DNA of 12,531 nt, from contig DDYT01000046.1 in the NCBI GenBank assembly GCA_002348095.1, positions 1-12,531 on the forward strand, in the 5' to 3' direction. This DNA comes from Erysipelotrichaceae bacterium UBA2227. GTDB taxonomy: Bacteria > Bacillota_I > Bacilli_A > Erysipelotrichales > Erysipelotrichaceae. The notes beneath the pieces were generated by a model. The model made no database searches, had not been told where the DNA came from, and saw only the letters and a list, made by a program, of their open reading frames with translations. Below are positions 6,405 through 12,531 of the stretch, piece by piece. The position numbers and the translations under genes were made by a program. The stretch's first letter is position 1, and each line of letters starts with the position of its first letter.

Positions 6405-6428
6405 CCGGGTATGAGTCCGGTTTTTTTT
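6405..6428 (+). terminator. Riboswitch expression-platform terminator
   Basis: CCGGG (6405-6409) pairs with TCCGG (6416-6420) around a six-base loop, followed by eight T (6421-6428) just before the ribU binding site. GTCTGG occurs both in the aptamer (6362-6367) and just before this stem (6398-6403), so competing pairing is plausible. A GCTAA/TTAGC hairpin (6382-6396) lies between. The design implies transcription attenuation when FMN is bound. Confidence 0.8.
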
Positions 6429-6444
6429 GTTAGGAGGTAAAAAA

Positions 6445-6999
6445 ATGAAAAAAACGACTACCCGCTATTATGCATTGATCGGTATTATGACCGGTCTGGC
6501 CTTCGCACTTTACTATCTGGAAGTGCCGGTGGCTTTCTTGTTTCCCGCTGCTCCGTTTCTGAAAATCGATTTCAGTGACATTCCTGCCATCTTGACAGGC
6601 ATCGCCATCGGACCGTTCGGCGGCATTCTGGTTCAGTTTTTTAAGAATCTGCTGCATTTGCTCTTGATTTCCAAAGAGCCTGCGGCTTCCGGTGAAATCG
6701 CAAACTTTTTTGCCGGGGTTGCTTTGATGTTACCGATTTTGATTGCTTATCGTAAAAATGCGAAAAAATTCGGATGGATCGGCATCGCAATCGGGACACT
6801 GTTAGCTACGGTTGTCATGATATTCGTAAATCTGTATATCACATTCCCGCTTTACGGTATTCCCGAAGAAATCCGCTGGAATCTGATCAATACGACATTC
6901 ACTCCGTTTAATCTTCTTAAGGGAGCTGCGATCGGGATCGTGTTTACACTGCTTTATCCGAAACTGCGTCCGGTGATTGAGCGTTTTGTGAGTAAATAG
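6445..6999 (+). CDS. ribU: RibU, riboflavin ECF transporter S component
   Basis: This is the substrate-binding membrane subunit that captures riboflavin and works with a shared energy-coupling factor module (EcfA, EcfA', EcfT) encoded elsewhere. The 184 residues are mostly hydrophobic, with about six membrane segments. The RibU signature region is FLKIDFSDIPAIL (38-50), then GPFGGILVQFFKNLLHLL (56-73). The ATG at 6445 follows AGGAGG (6432-6437) at seven-base spacing. The frame is open to a TTG at 6427, but that codon lies at the riboswitch terminator T-run. The FMN riboswitch upstream strongly supports the substrate. It is a single-gene unit closed by a terminator. Confidence 0.95.
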   Translation: MKKTTTRYYALIGIMTGLAFALYYLEVPVAFLFPAAPFLKIDFSDIPAILTGIAIGPFGGILVQFFKNLLHLLLISKEPAASGEIANFFAGVALMLPILIAYRKNAKKFGWIGIAIGTLLATVVMIFVNLYITFPLYGIPEEIRWNLINTTFTPFNLLKGAAIGIVFTLLYPKLRPVIERFVSK

Positions 7000-7014
7000 A
7001 CTTATCTTATATCC

Positions 7015-7039
7015 ATACCTCGAAAGAGGTATTTTTTTT
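7015..7039 (+). terminator. Intrinsic terminator after ribU
   Basis: ATACCTC (7015-7021) pairs with GAGGTAT (7026-7032) around a GAAA tetraloop, with a run of eight T from 7032. It lies 15 bases after the ribU stop. Confidence 0.92.
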
Positions 7040-7044
7040 CGAAG

Positions 7045-7073
7045 ATGTCAATGCCTTGCGGATATGCTATAAT
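7045..7073 (+). promoter_or_regulatory. Promoter for the membrane protein-cmk-der-gpsA operon
   Basis: ATGTCA (7045-7050, four of six matches to TTGACA), a 17-base spacer and a perfect TATAAT (7068-7073). It lies between the ribU terminator and the start at 7099. An ATG in frame at 7045 is inside this promoter and is rejected as the start. Confidence 0.65.
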
Positions 7074-7098
7074 ATTGAAGATTAAGGAGGTACCTGTG

Positions 7099-7800
7099 AT
7101 GAGTGAATTTTCCAGAGAAAAGAAGTATGCCCAACTGCGTGAAGAGCTGGCAAGTGATAATGAGAGTGAAATTAAGTCGGACGCCCTGGCTCCTTATGCG
7201 GACCGGCTCAGCCGGATCGATTCAAAATATAAACCGACCGACACCCAGAAAACACCACATTCACCACTTCACTTACGCAATGCCGCCTATGCACCGGTAG
7301 AACAACCGGTTACTTTTGAGGAATCTACGTTCAACAATGACTATCTTGACCAGTTTATCGAAGAAGTCAAACAATACAACATTCGTAAAGGATATCGAAA
7401 AGATGAGGATACTAAAAAGGAGCTTATTACGAAACTCAGTGAGAAAAAACCTGAACAGGCAGAAATCGTGACTGAGGAAGAACCGACTGAAGAAGTCGAA
7501 AAAACCGATGATCAGGAAACGATTTCCATGCAGGTGATGCAGCTTGTCAGCGAAGACGATCATGATGAAGAAGTCGTCGTTCCGGTCGATTTTTCGGAGA
7601 TCAGCAACGAGTTTTTACAGAAAACACAGGAACTGAATCTTAAAATCGAAACTTATCAACATAACTTGTCAGAAGTCAATGAGCGCGTCATTAATACCAA
7701 CCGTTTGCTGAACTTTCTCATCGCATTGCTGATTCTCGGTTTAGTTGTCGTCATGGGTGTTGTTATTTACTGGATCATGCTTGTCAGAGGTATGATTTGA
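7099..7800 (+). CDS. Unrecognised single-pass membrane protein with acidic linker and coiled coil
   Basis: I do not recognise this family. From ATG 7099 it has 233 residues; AAGGAGG (7084-7090) is well placed, and a GTG one codon earlier is an alternative. The N-terminal region (1-65) is charged and helical, with LAPYADRLSRIDSKY near 30-44. A second helical block (80-118, DYLDQFIEEVKQYNIRKGY) follows, then a very acidic, probably disordered linker (119-161), a likely coiled coil (about 166-202), one membrane helix (203-229) and only RGMI after it. There is no signal peptide, so the bulk should lie in the cytoplasm with a C-terminal membrane tail. Its stop overlaps the cmk ATG by one base, so the two are coupled. 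A role in division or envelope is possible but nothing in the sequence proves it. Confidence 0.85.
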   Translation: MSEFSREKKYAQLREELASDNESEIKSDALAPYADRLSRIDSKYKPTDTQKTPHSPLHLRNAAYAPVEQPVTFEESTFNNDYLDQFIEEVKQYNIRKGYRKDEDTKKELITKLSEKKPEQAEIVTEEEPTEEVEKTDDQETISMQVMQLVSEDDHDEEVVVPVDFSEISNEFLQKTQELNLKIETYQHNLSEVNERVINTNRLLNFLIALLILGLVVVMGVVIYWIMLVRGMI

Positions 7801-8468
7801 TGAGTATAAATGTTGCCATCGATGGACCGAGTGCGTCAGGCAAAAGTACGATTGCTAAACTTCTGGCAAAAAAAATGGGGTATGTTCACATCGATACCGG
7901 AGCTATGTACCGATGTGTCGCTTATTTGGCCATTAAATCCGAAATTGATCTGTCCGATGAACCGCGACTGAGTCAAATGGCCGAATCGATGGACATCCGC
8001 CTGACTTCTGACGGAAAAGTATTTTTAAATCAAGAAAATGTGACCGAAAAGATCCGGGAGGAAGAGTTTTCACTTGGCGCTTCCAAAGTTTCCGTGTATG
8101 CGGGTGTCCGAAAAGCCTTGGTCGCCCGTCAGCAGAGGATGGCTCAGGATAAGGGATTTATCGTTGACGGACGGGACATCGGAACAGTCGTATTACCGGA
8201 CGCAGAGGTGAAGATATTTCAGACTGCTTCGGTTGAATCAAGAGCTAGGCGCAGATTCAATGAAAATTTAAATAAAGGCGTAAAAAGTGATTTTGAGTTG
8301 CTTAAAAAAGAAATTGAACTGCGGGATTTTCAGGATACCAACCGAAAAGAATCACCGCTGAAAAAGGCAGAAGATGCCATAGAAATCGATACTTCGGATT
8401 TGACTGTGGAACAAGTCGTTCAAAAGATCGTGGAAATTATTGAAAAGAGGAGTGAGTGTTATGATTGA
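7800..8468 (+). CDS. cmk: Cytidylate kinase
   Basis: Phosphorylates CMP and dCMP with ATP, recycling cytidine nucleotides from RNA turnover and lipid synthesis. The 222 residues, normal for the family, show the P-loop GPSASGKST (9-17), DTGAMYR (32-38), the CMP-binding DGRDIGT (123-129) and the lid region RRRFNEN with RDFQDTNR (150-182). The ATG at 7800 shares its A with the preceding TGA stop and has AGAGG nine bases upstream; a TTG one codon earlier is less likely. It overlaps der by eight bases. The cmk-der-gpsA-HU order matches the Bacillus neighbourhood. Confidence 0.96.
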   Translation: MSINVAIDGPSASGKSTIAKLLAKKMGYVHIDTGAMYRCVAYLAIKSEIDLSDEPRLSQMAESMDIRLTSDGKVFLNQENVTEKIREEEFSLGASKVSVYAGVRKALVARQQRMAQDKGFIVDGRDIGTVVLPDAEVKIFQTASVESRARRRFNENLNKGVKSDFELLKKEIELRDFQDTNRKESPLKKAEDAIEIDTSDLTVEQVVQKIVEIIEKRSECYD

Positions 8469-9768
8469 CGGAATCGTTGCAATCGTCGGCCGACCGAATA
8501 CGGGTAAGTCGACATTATTTAACCGTCTGATCGGTGAGCGGATGTCCATCGTTGAAGATACTCCCGGAGTTACCCGGGACAGAATTTACGGAGTTGCCAA
8601 CTGGCTGACAAAACAGCTGAGGATCATTGACACCGGAGGAATACAGCTGTTGGATCAGCCGTTTCAGAAAGAAATCAAGATGCAGGTCGAGATTGCAATC
8701 AATGAAGCGGATGTCATTGTTTTTGTTACTAACGGACGGGAAGGGCTGACCAATGATGATCAGTTTATCGCCCGGATGTTGCAAAAATCTAAAAAACCTG
8801 TCATTTTGGCTGTAAATAAAATCGATGATATTTCCTTTCAGGATGCTCAGTACGACTTTTATTCATTAGGATTTGATGACTGCCTGATCGTTTCGTCAGC
8901 ACACGGGATCGGCATCGGAGATTTGCTCGATTCCATCGTCGATAAATTGGGCAACCGGCATATACCGAGTTATGAAGGTATGCTGAAATTTTCGGTCATC
9001 GGCCGGCCAAATGTCGGAAAATCATCGCTTGTCAATGCTCTGTTAAATCAGGAACGGGTCATCGTTTCGGATATAGAAGGAACGACTCGAGATGCAATCG
9101 ATACGCCTTTTATCAAAGACGGAAAAGATTATGTGGTGATCGATACTGCCGGTATTCGCAAACGCGGAAAAGTATACGAAAACATCGAAAAGTATGCGGT
9201 TCTTCGGGCGATGAGCGCAATCGAGCGAAGTGATGTCGTACTGTTTTTGATCGACGGTGAAAGCGGAATTCGGGAGCAGGACAAGCATGTAGCCGGATAT
9301 GCGCATGAGGCAGGCAAACCGCTGATCATCGTTTATAACAAATGGGATGCGGTTGAAAAGGACGATCATACCATCAATGTAGTTACAGAAACGATCCGTA
9401 AGGAATTTCTGTATTTATCCTATGCACCGATCGTATTTATTTCTGCACTGACCAAGCAAAGAGTGCATACATTGTTACCTAAGATTGAAGAAGTTTATCA
9501 GAACAGTACACGGCGGATTGCAACCAGCGTGCTCAATGAAGTTATTTTGGATGCTCAGACCATAACACCGGCACCGACGCATAATGGCAAGCGGCTTAAA
9601 ATATACTACTCCTCACAGGTAGCCGTAGCGCCGCCGACATTTGTTTTGTTTGTCAATGATCCGGAACTCATGCATTTCTCTTATCGCCGTTACATTGAAA
9701 ACCGGTTAAGAGAGGCATTCAGTTTCGAGGGGACACCAATTCATATTATGGCACGTCCGAAAGAGTAG
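8461..9768 (+). CDS. der: Ribosome assembly GTPase Der (EngA)
   Basis: An essential double GTPase that assists late 50S subunit maturation. The 435 residues hold two tandem G domains. The first has GRPNTGKST (10-18), DTGG (57-60), NKID (119-122) and SSAHG (145-149). The second has GRPNVGKSS (181-189), DTAG (228-231), NKWD (293-296) and SAL (328-330). A C-terminal KH-like domain follows (about 350-435), ending with the PxxIxxRPKE-like tail. ATG 8461 is chosen because GAGGAG (8447-8452) lies eight bases upstream; TTG 8440 and GTG 8452 are in frame but sit inside cmk. The first G1 motif has Thr where Val is more usual, a mild change. Confidence 0.97.
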   Translation: MIDGIVAIVGRPNTGKSTLFNRLIGERMSIVEDTPGVTRDRIYGVANWLTKQLRIIDTGGIQLLDQPFQKEIKMQVEIAINEADVIVFVTNGREGLTNDDQFIARMLQKSKKPVILAVNKIDDISFQDAQYDFYSLGFDDCLIVSSAHGIGIGDLLDSIVDKLGNRHIPSYEGMLKFSVIGRPNVGKSSLVNALLNQERVIVSDIEGTTRDAIDTPFIKDGKDYVVIDTAGIRKRGKVYENIEKYAVLRAMSAIERSDVVLFLIDGESGIREQDKHVAGYAHEAGKPLIIVYNKWDAVEKDDHTINVVTETIRKEFLYLSYAPIVFISALTKQRVHTLLPKIEEVYQNSTRRIATSVLNEVILDAQTITPAPTHNGKRLKIYYSSQVAVAPPTFVLFVNDPELMHFSYRRYIENRLREAFSFEGTPIHIMARPKE

Positions 9769-9779
9769 GAGAACGCACA

Positions 9780-10781
9780 ATGAAAATTGGATTTATCGGT
9801 AGCGGAAGCTGGGGTACGGCATTAGCGCAGGTATGCTGTGATAACGGTCATGATGCGCTGATTTGGGGGAAATCACTGGATGAAATCGTAGATATTTCGA
9901 TTTATCATCAAAATGAGAGATATTTTCCTAAAATACGTCTGCACGAAAAGATCCGGGCAACTCATGACATCAAAGAACTGACCGATCGTGAAATTCTGGT
10001 TCTGTCAGTAGTGGCGGATGCCATTGAACCTGTATGTGAAATGCTGAACTCAGTTCTTAACAAACCGGTCATCATCGTTAACGTCGCAAAAGGGTTTCAT
10101 CCGGTATCTCATAAGCGACTTTCGGTAGTTATCAAAGAAACCTTAAAACCGCATCTTTTTAAGGATGTCGTTTCATTGATCGGTCCAAGTCATGCCGAAG
10201 AAGTGATCGTACGGCTGCTGACTTCGGTCAACGCGGTCTGTGAAAATGAAACGTTTGCTTCTATCGTACAGGGCAGCTTCTCGAACAACTATTTCCGTGT
10301 TTACCGATCGACGGATGTCATCGGTGCGGAAATCGGTGTCGGGGTGAAGAATATCATTGCCATTGCCAGTGGAATTTTAAGCGGACTGGGATTGGGAGAT
10401 AATGCACGTGCGGCACTGATGACCCGCGGATTAGCTGAAATGTCAGGGTTTGGGGTAGCTATGGGAGGAAAACCGGAAACGTATTTAGGGCTGACCGGGG
10501 TAGGGGACTTAATCGTGACCTGTACATCGCATCACTCACGAAATTATCAGGCAGGACTGCAGATAGGCAGAGCAAATTCGGCAAAGCCGTTTTGGGATTC
10601 AAACACAAAGACGGTCGAAGGTGTCAAAGCAGCGAAAGCCATATACCAGGAGGCAATCAAACTGAACATTTCGATGCCGATCACCGAACAGGTATATCGG
10701 GTTCTTTATGAAAATGTTTCTCCGCAAGAAGCTGTAAAAACACTTATGAGCCGTGATTTAAAACCGGAGTTTACCTTATAG
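9780..10781 (+). CDS. gpsA: Glycerol-3-phosphate dehydrogenase [NAD(P)+]
   Basis: Reduces dihydroxyacetone phosphate to sn-glycerol 3-phosphate, the backbone for membrane phospholipids. The 333 residues, normal length, show the Rossmann dinucleotide motif GSGSWGTA (7-14), NVAKGF (101-106), GPSHAEEV (135-142), the catalytic Lys190 (GVKNIIAI) and DNARAALMTRG (207-217). AGGAGA (9767-9772) overlaps the der stop, showing that it is cotranscribed with der. A short terminator follows and the next gene has its own promoter, so gpsA is probably the last gene of this operon. Confidence 0.96.
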   Translation: MKIGFIGSGSWGTALAQVCCDNGHDALIWGKSLDEIVDISIYHQNERYFPKIRLHEKIRATHDIKELTDREILVLSVVADAIEPVCEMLNSVLNKPVIIVNVAKGFHPVSHKRLSVVIKETLKPHLFKDVVSLIGPSHAEEVIVRLLTSVNAVCENETFASIVQGSFSNNYFRVYRSTDVIGAEIGVGVKNIIAIASGILSGLGLGDNARAALMTRGLAEMSGFGVAMGGKPETYLGLTGVGDLIVTCTSHHSRNYQAGLQIGRANSAKPFWDSNTKTVEGVKAAKAIYQEAIKLNISMPITEQVYRVLYENVSPQEAVKTLMSRDLKPEFTL

Positions 10782-10806
10782 CCGTTTACTTGAAAATGGG
10801 CTTTTT
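10780..10806 (+). terminator. Weak intrinsic terminator after gpsA
   Basis: AGCC (10780-10783) with GGCT (10799-10802), plus an inner TTT/AAA pairing around ACTTG, followed by a short T-run to 10806. The stem is imperfect, so some readthrough into HU is likely. It physically overlaps the HU promoter -35 element. Confidence 0.55.
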
Positions 10807-10818
10807 GAGTGTTATGAT
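10790..10818 (+). promoter_or_regulatory. SigA-type promoter for HU
   Basis: TTGAAA (10790-10795), a 17-base spacer and TATGAT (10813-10818), 24 bases before the HU ATG. The strong match suits an abundant nucleoid protein. The -35 element lies within the gpsA terminator hairpin. Confidence 0.75.
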
Positions 10819-10842
10819 AAATGTGCGAATGGAGGATTTGCT

Positions 10843-11127
10843 ATGTCAGAATCAATTAACAAAAAGGCTTTGGCTGAAATTGTAGCTGAGCGATTGGATA
10901 TTACTAAAAAACATGCCAATGAAATCATTGATATCGTTTTTGAAGAAATTACCGAAGTTCTGGCCGACGGAGGAAAAGTGGACATCAGCGGTTTCGGTCG
11001 TTTTTCGGTTAAGGTCAGAAATCAGCGGACCGGATATAATCCGGTAACCAAAGAAGCGATCACTGTTCCTTCATCGAAGTCACCGGCTTTCCGTCCGGCG
11101 AAAGCGTTAAAGGAAACAGTAAAATAG
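10843..11127 (+). CDS. hup: DNA-binding protein HU
   Basis: A small dimeric nucleoid protein that bends and compacts DNA. The 94 residues match the HU family: N-terminal helices (NKKALAEIVAERL), then the signature GFGRFSVKV (50-58) and arm region RTGYNPVTKEAI (62-73), with the DNA-intercalating proline at 67. Most HU proteins have RNP where this one has YNP (65-67); the Tyr is the only obvious deviation. GGAGG (10831-10835) precedes ATG 10843. Bacillus also carries its HU gene (hbs) near gpsA, which supports orthology. Confidence 0.97.
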   Translation: MSESINKKALAEIVAERLDITKKHANEIIDIVFEEITEVLADGGKVDISGFGRFSVKVRNQRTGYNPVTKEAITVPSSKSPAFRPAKALKETVK

Positions 11128-11147
11128 AAGCGAATTACGCACTTCTA
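11125..11147 (+). other. Hairpin between HU and the metallopeptidase
   Basis: TAGAAG (11125-11130) pairs with CTTCTA (11142-11147), with an inner CG/CG step and a small bulge. It starts on the HU stop codon and ends directly at the next gene's AAAGGAG. There is no T-run, so it is not a terminator. It could limit 3' decay of HU mRNA or dampen downstream translation. Confidence 0.4.
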
Positions 11148-11160
11148 AAGGAGAATAGCA

Positions 11161-11835
11161 ATGCAAGGATTGGAAATCATTCTTTTGTTTGGCGCCATGA
11201 TTTTAGTCATGTGGTCTCAAAGCAAAGTTCAAAACAAATATCAGCAATACTCAAGAGTTGCGGTTAATGCGCATTACACCGGAGCAGAAATTGCCCGGCT
11301 GATTTTAAAGCGAAAAGGCATCTACGATGTTCAGGTCGAAATGGGCCAGGGATTACTGAGTGATCATTATGATCCGCGCACAAAAATCGTACGATTGTCA
11401 CCCGATGTGTACAATACCAATTCGGTGGCTGCAGTTTCAATTGCCGCTCATGAAGTCGGACATGCGATTCAACACGCAGAAAATTACGGAGGCATCGCAT
11501 TGCGCAACACTATTTTGCCTGCCGCGATCGTATCCGGACACCTCGCCTGGGGCGTCATCATCATCGGATTGTTCTCAAACATCGATGCCATATTTTTCAC
11601 CGGTATTCTGATGTTGGGCGTGATTGCCTTGTTTCAAACGATCACATTGCCGGTAGAGTTCAATGCTTCGAGCAGGGCGATCGGCTTGCTTACGGACATG
11701 GGTATACTGAGTGCGGATGAGCGCTCTTATGCAAAAGACATGCTTTCCGCTGCGGCATTTACGTATGTAGCCGCGTTGATTGCTACCTTGGCTCAGATCA
11801 TGCGTCTGCTGCTTTTACGGGGCCGACGCCGTTGA
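11161..11835 (+). CDS. Membrane zinc metallopeptidase, YugP-like (Zn_peptidase_2 family)
   Basis: A membrane-embedded zinc protease of unknown substrate. The 224 residues begin with a membrane helix (about 3-19). They carry the zinc motif HEVGH (97-101) inside AAHEVGHAIQHAE and the probable third ligand Glu166 in LPVEFNAS, the family signature. Further membrane segments lie near 113-138, 141-163 and 198-220. The length is normal for the family. AAAGGAG (11147-11153) gives a good binding site. It lies 33 bases after HU, probably on the HU transcript, and its stop is one base before the ATG of the next gene. Confidence 0.92.
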   Translation: MQGLEIILLFGAMILVMWSQSKVQNKYQQYSRVAVNAHYTGAEIARLILKRKGIYDVQVEMGQGLLSDHYDPRTKIVRLSPDVYNTNSVAAVSIAAHEVGHAIQHAENYGGIALRNTILPAAIVSGHLAWGVIIIGLFSNIDAIFFTGILMLGVIALFQTITLPVEFNASSRAIGLLTDMGILSADERSYAKDMLSAAAFTYVAALIATLAQIMRLLLLRGRRR

Positions 11836-11836
11836 T

Positions 11837-12523
11837 ATGGATCTGCAGTCGTACAGTTTTATTCTGAAACGATTGAATGATCACGGACATTCCGCCTATT
11901 TTGTTGGCGGTTGCGTCCGTGATTTTTTGATGAACAGAAAGATTACCGATGTGGATATTGCTACCAGCGCTCCACAGAAGCTCGTAGAGCAGATTTTCTT
12001 TGACTGCAGTATTGATTCAGCTGCATCTTATTTTGGCGTCGTGACGTTCAACAGACCTGTTATATGTCAGATTGCGACATACCGGACTGAGAAAGACTAC
12101 AAAAATCATCGGTATCCCCGGGATATTAAGTTTGTAAATGACGTAGTTTTGGATGCAACACGAAGAGACTTCACGGTCAATGCCATCTACATGGACATTT
12201 ATCAGCAGTTATTTGATCCCTACGGCGGAAAACATGACATCGAAAGGCGGATCATCCGGTGTATCGGAGATCCGAACATACGCATCTTCGAGGATGCCTT
12301 GCGTATTTTGCGAACCATACGTTTTTCAGTCCTTCTGGATTTTGACATAGATCCTTCTCTGCTTGATGCGTGCATACTTTACTCCCAAACGCTGATATTC
12401 TTAAATGAAGATACTGTGCAGCTGGAACGATGGAAACTTTTTAAGGCAAATCTGAATAAAAAACAATTAAACCGACTCGACACTTACCGAAAAATCATAC
12501 CGTCACTCGAAAAATATTTCTGA
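11837..12523 (+). CDS. cca: CCA-adding-enzyme-like tRNA nucleotidyltransferase, short form
   Basis: Class II nucleotidyltransferase family, which adds or repairs the CCA end of tRNA. The 228 residues contain the head domain, with VGGCVRD (23-29), the metal-binding DVD (Asp38, Asp40) and RRDFTVNA (109-116), and a neck start with FEDALRILRTIRF (151-163). It stops at TGA 12523. Bacillus CCA enzyme is about 397 residues, so most of the body and the tail domain that hold tRNA are absent. ATG 11837 is one base after the metallopeptidase TGA, suggesting coupling; no clear Shine-Dalgarno sequence is visible. Possible readings are a genuine compact or split-activity enzyme, a truncation, or a frameshift. 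The window ends eight bases later, so downstream sequence cannot be judged. Confidence 0.88.
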   Translation: MDLQSYSFILKRLNDHGHSAYFVGGCVRDFLMNRKITDVDIATSAPQKLVEQIFFDCSIDSAASYFGVVTFNRPVICQIATYRTEKDYKNHRYPRDIKFVNDVVLDATRRDFTVNAIYMDIYQQLFDPYGGKHDIERRIIRCIGDPNIRIFEDALRILRTIRFSVLLDFDIDPSLLDACILYSQTLIFLNEDTVQLERWKLFKANLNKKQLNRLDTYRKIIPSLEKYF

Positions 12524-12531
12524 CTCCTCAG

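Noticed and set aside
9043..9369. Minus-strand open frames opposite der
   Set aside because: Two overlapping antisense frames inside the second GTPase domain; der has complete motifs on the + strand.
11360..11611. + strand 83-codon frame inside the metallopeptidase gene
   Set aside because: It is an out-of-frame shadow of the HEVGH-containing protein, with no binding site of its own.
1..12531. CRISPR arrays, insertion sequences, tRNA or rRNA genes, phage or defence genes
   Set aside because: Reading both strands I saw no spaced direct repeats, transposase motifs, cloverleaf-like sequences or defence-gene signatures.

Overview
The window reads as chromosomal DNA from a low-to-moderate-GC, cell-walled Bacillota (Firmicutes) bacterium. 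The evidence is a complete comG competence-pilus operon, an FMN-riboswitch-controlled RibU riboflavin transporter, a sortase-type C-terminus on a surface protein, strong AGGAGG-like ribosome binding sites, and gene neighbours also seen in Bacillus (pepP-like/efp; cmk-der-gpsA-HU). TGA is used as a stop and TGG for Trp, so this is not the mycoplasma code. An Erysipelotrichia-like lineage within the wider Bacilli is my best guess, but it is inference only.

Layout, all genes on + unless noted. (1) 3-896: 3' end of a cell-surface protein of tandem cadherin/Ig-like repeats ending in an LPxTG-like sorting signal (LPDTS), followed by a strong terminator. (2) 992-4178: comGA-comGB-comGC-comGD-comGE-comGF-comGG, the ATPase, membrane platform and five pseudopilins of the DNA-uptake pseudopilus. 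They are tightly overlapped, and the 47-aa comGE is easily missed. (3) 4182-5908: a promoter, an M24 Xaa-Pro aminopeptidase, elongation factor P and a terminator. The EF-P has an atypical loop with Met where the modified Lys normally sits. (4) 5907-6224: on the minus strand, an unknown small reading frame interrupted by one in-frame TAG. (5) 6232-7039: promoter, FMN riboswitch, intrinsic terminator, ribU, terminator. (6) 7045-10806: promoter, then an operon of an unrecognised single-pass membrane protein, cmk, der and gpsA, with start/stop overlaps, ending in a terminator. (7) 10790-12523: promoter, HU, a YugP-type membrane zinc metallopeptidase, and a short CCA-adding-enzyme-like protein.

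Functionally, regions 1-2 are surface and DNA-uptake functions. The rest is housekeeping: peptide turnover and translation, riboflavin uptake, CMP phosphorylation, ribosome assembly, glycerol-3-phosphate synthesis for lipids, nucleoid structure and tRNA 3'-end maturation.

I found no CRISPR array, insertion sequence, tRNA, rRNA or phage gene. No clearly new multi-gene system is visible. The most unusual items are the EF-P loop, the head-and-neck-only CCA enzyme, the minimal ComGE with its nested pseudopilin leaders, the unknown membrane protein ahead of cmk, and the TAG-interrupted minus-strand frame.
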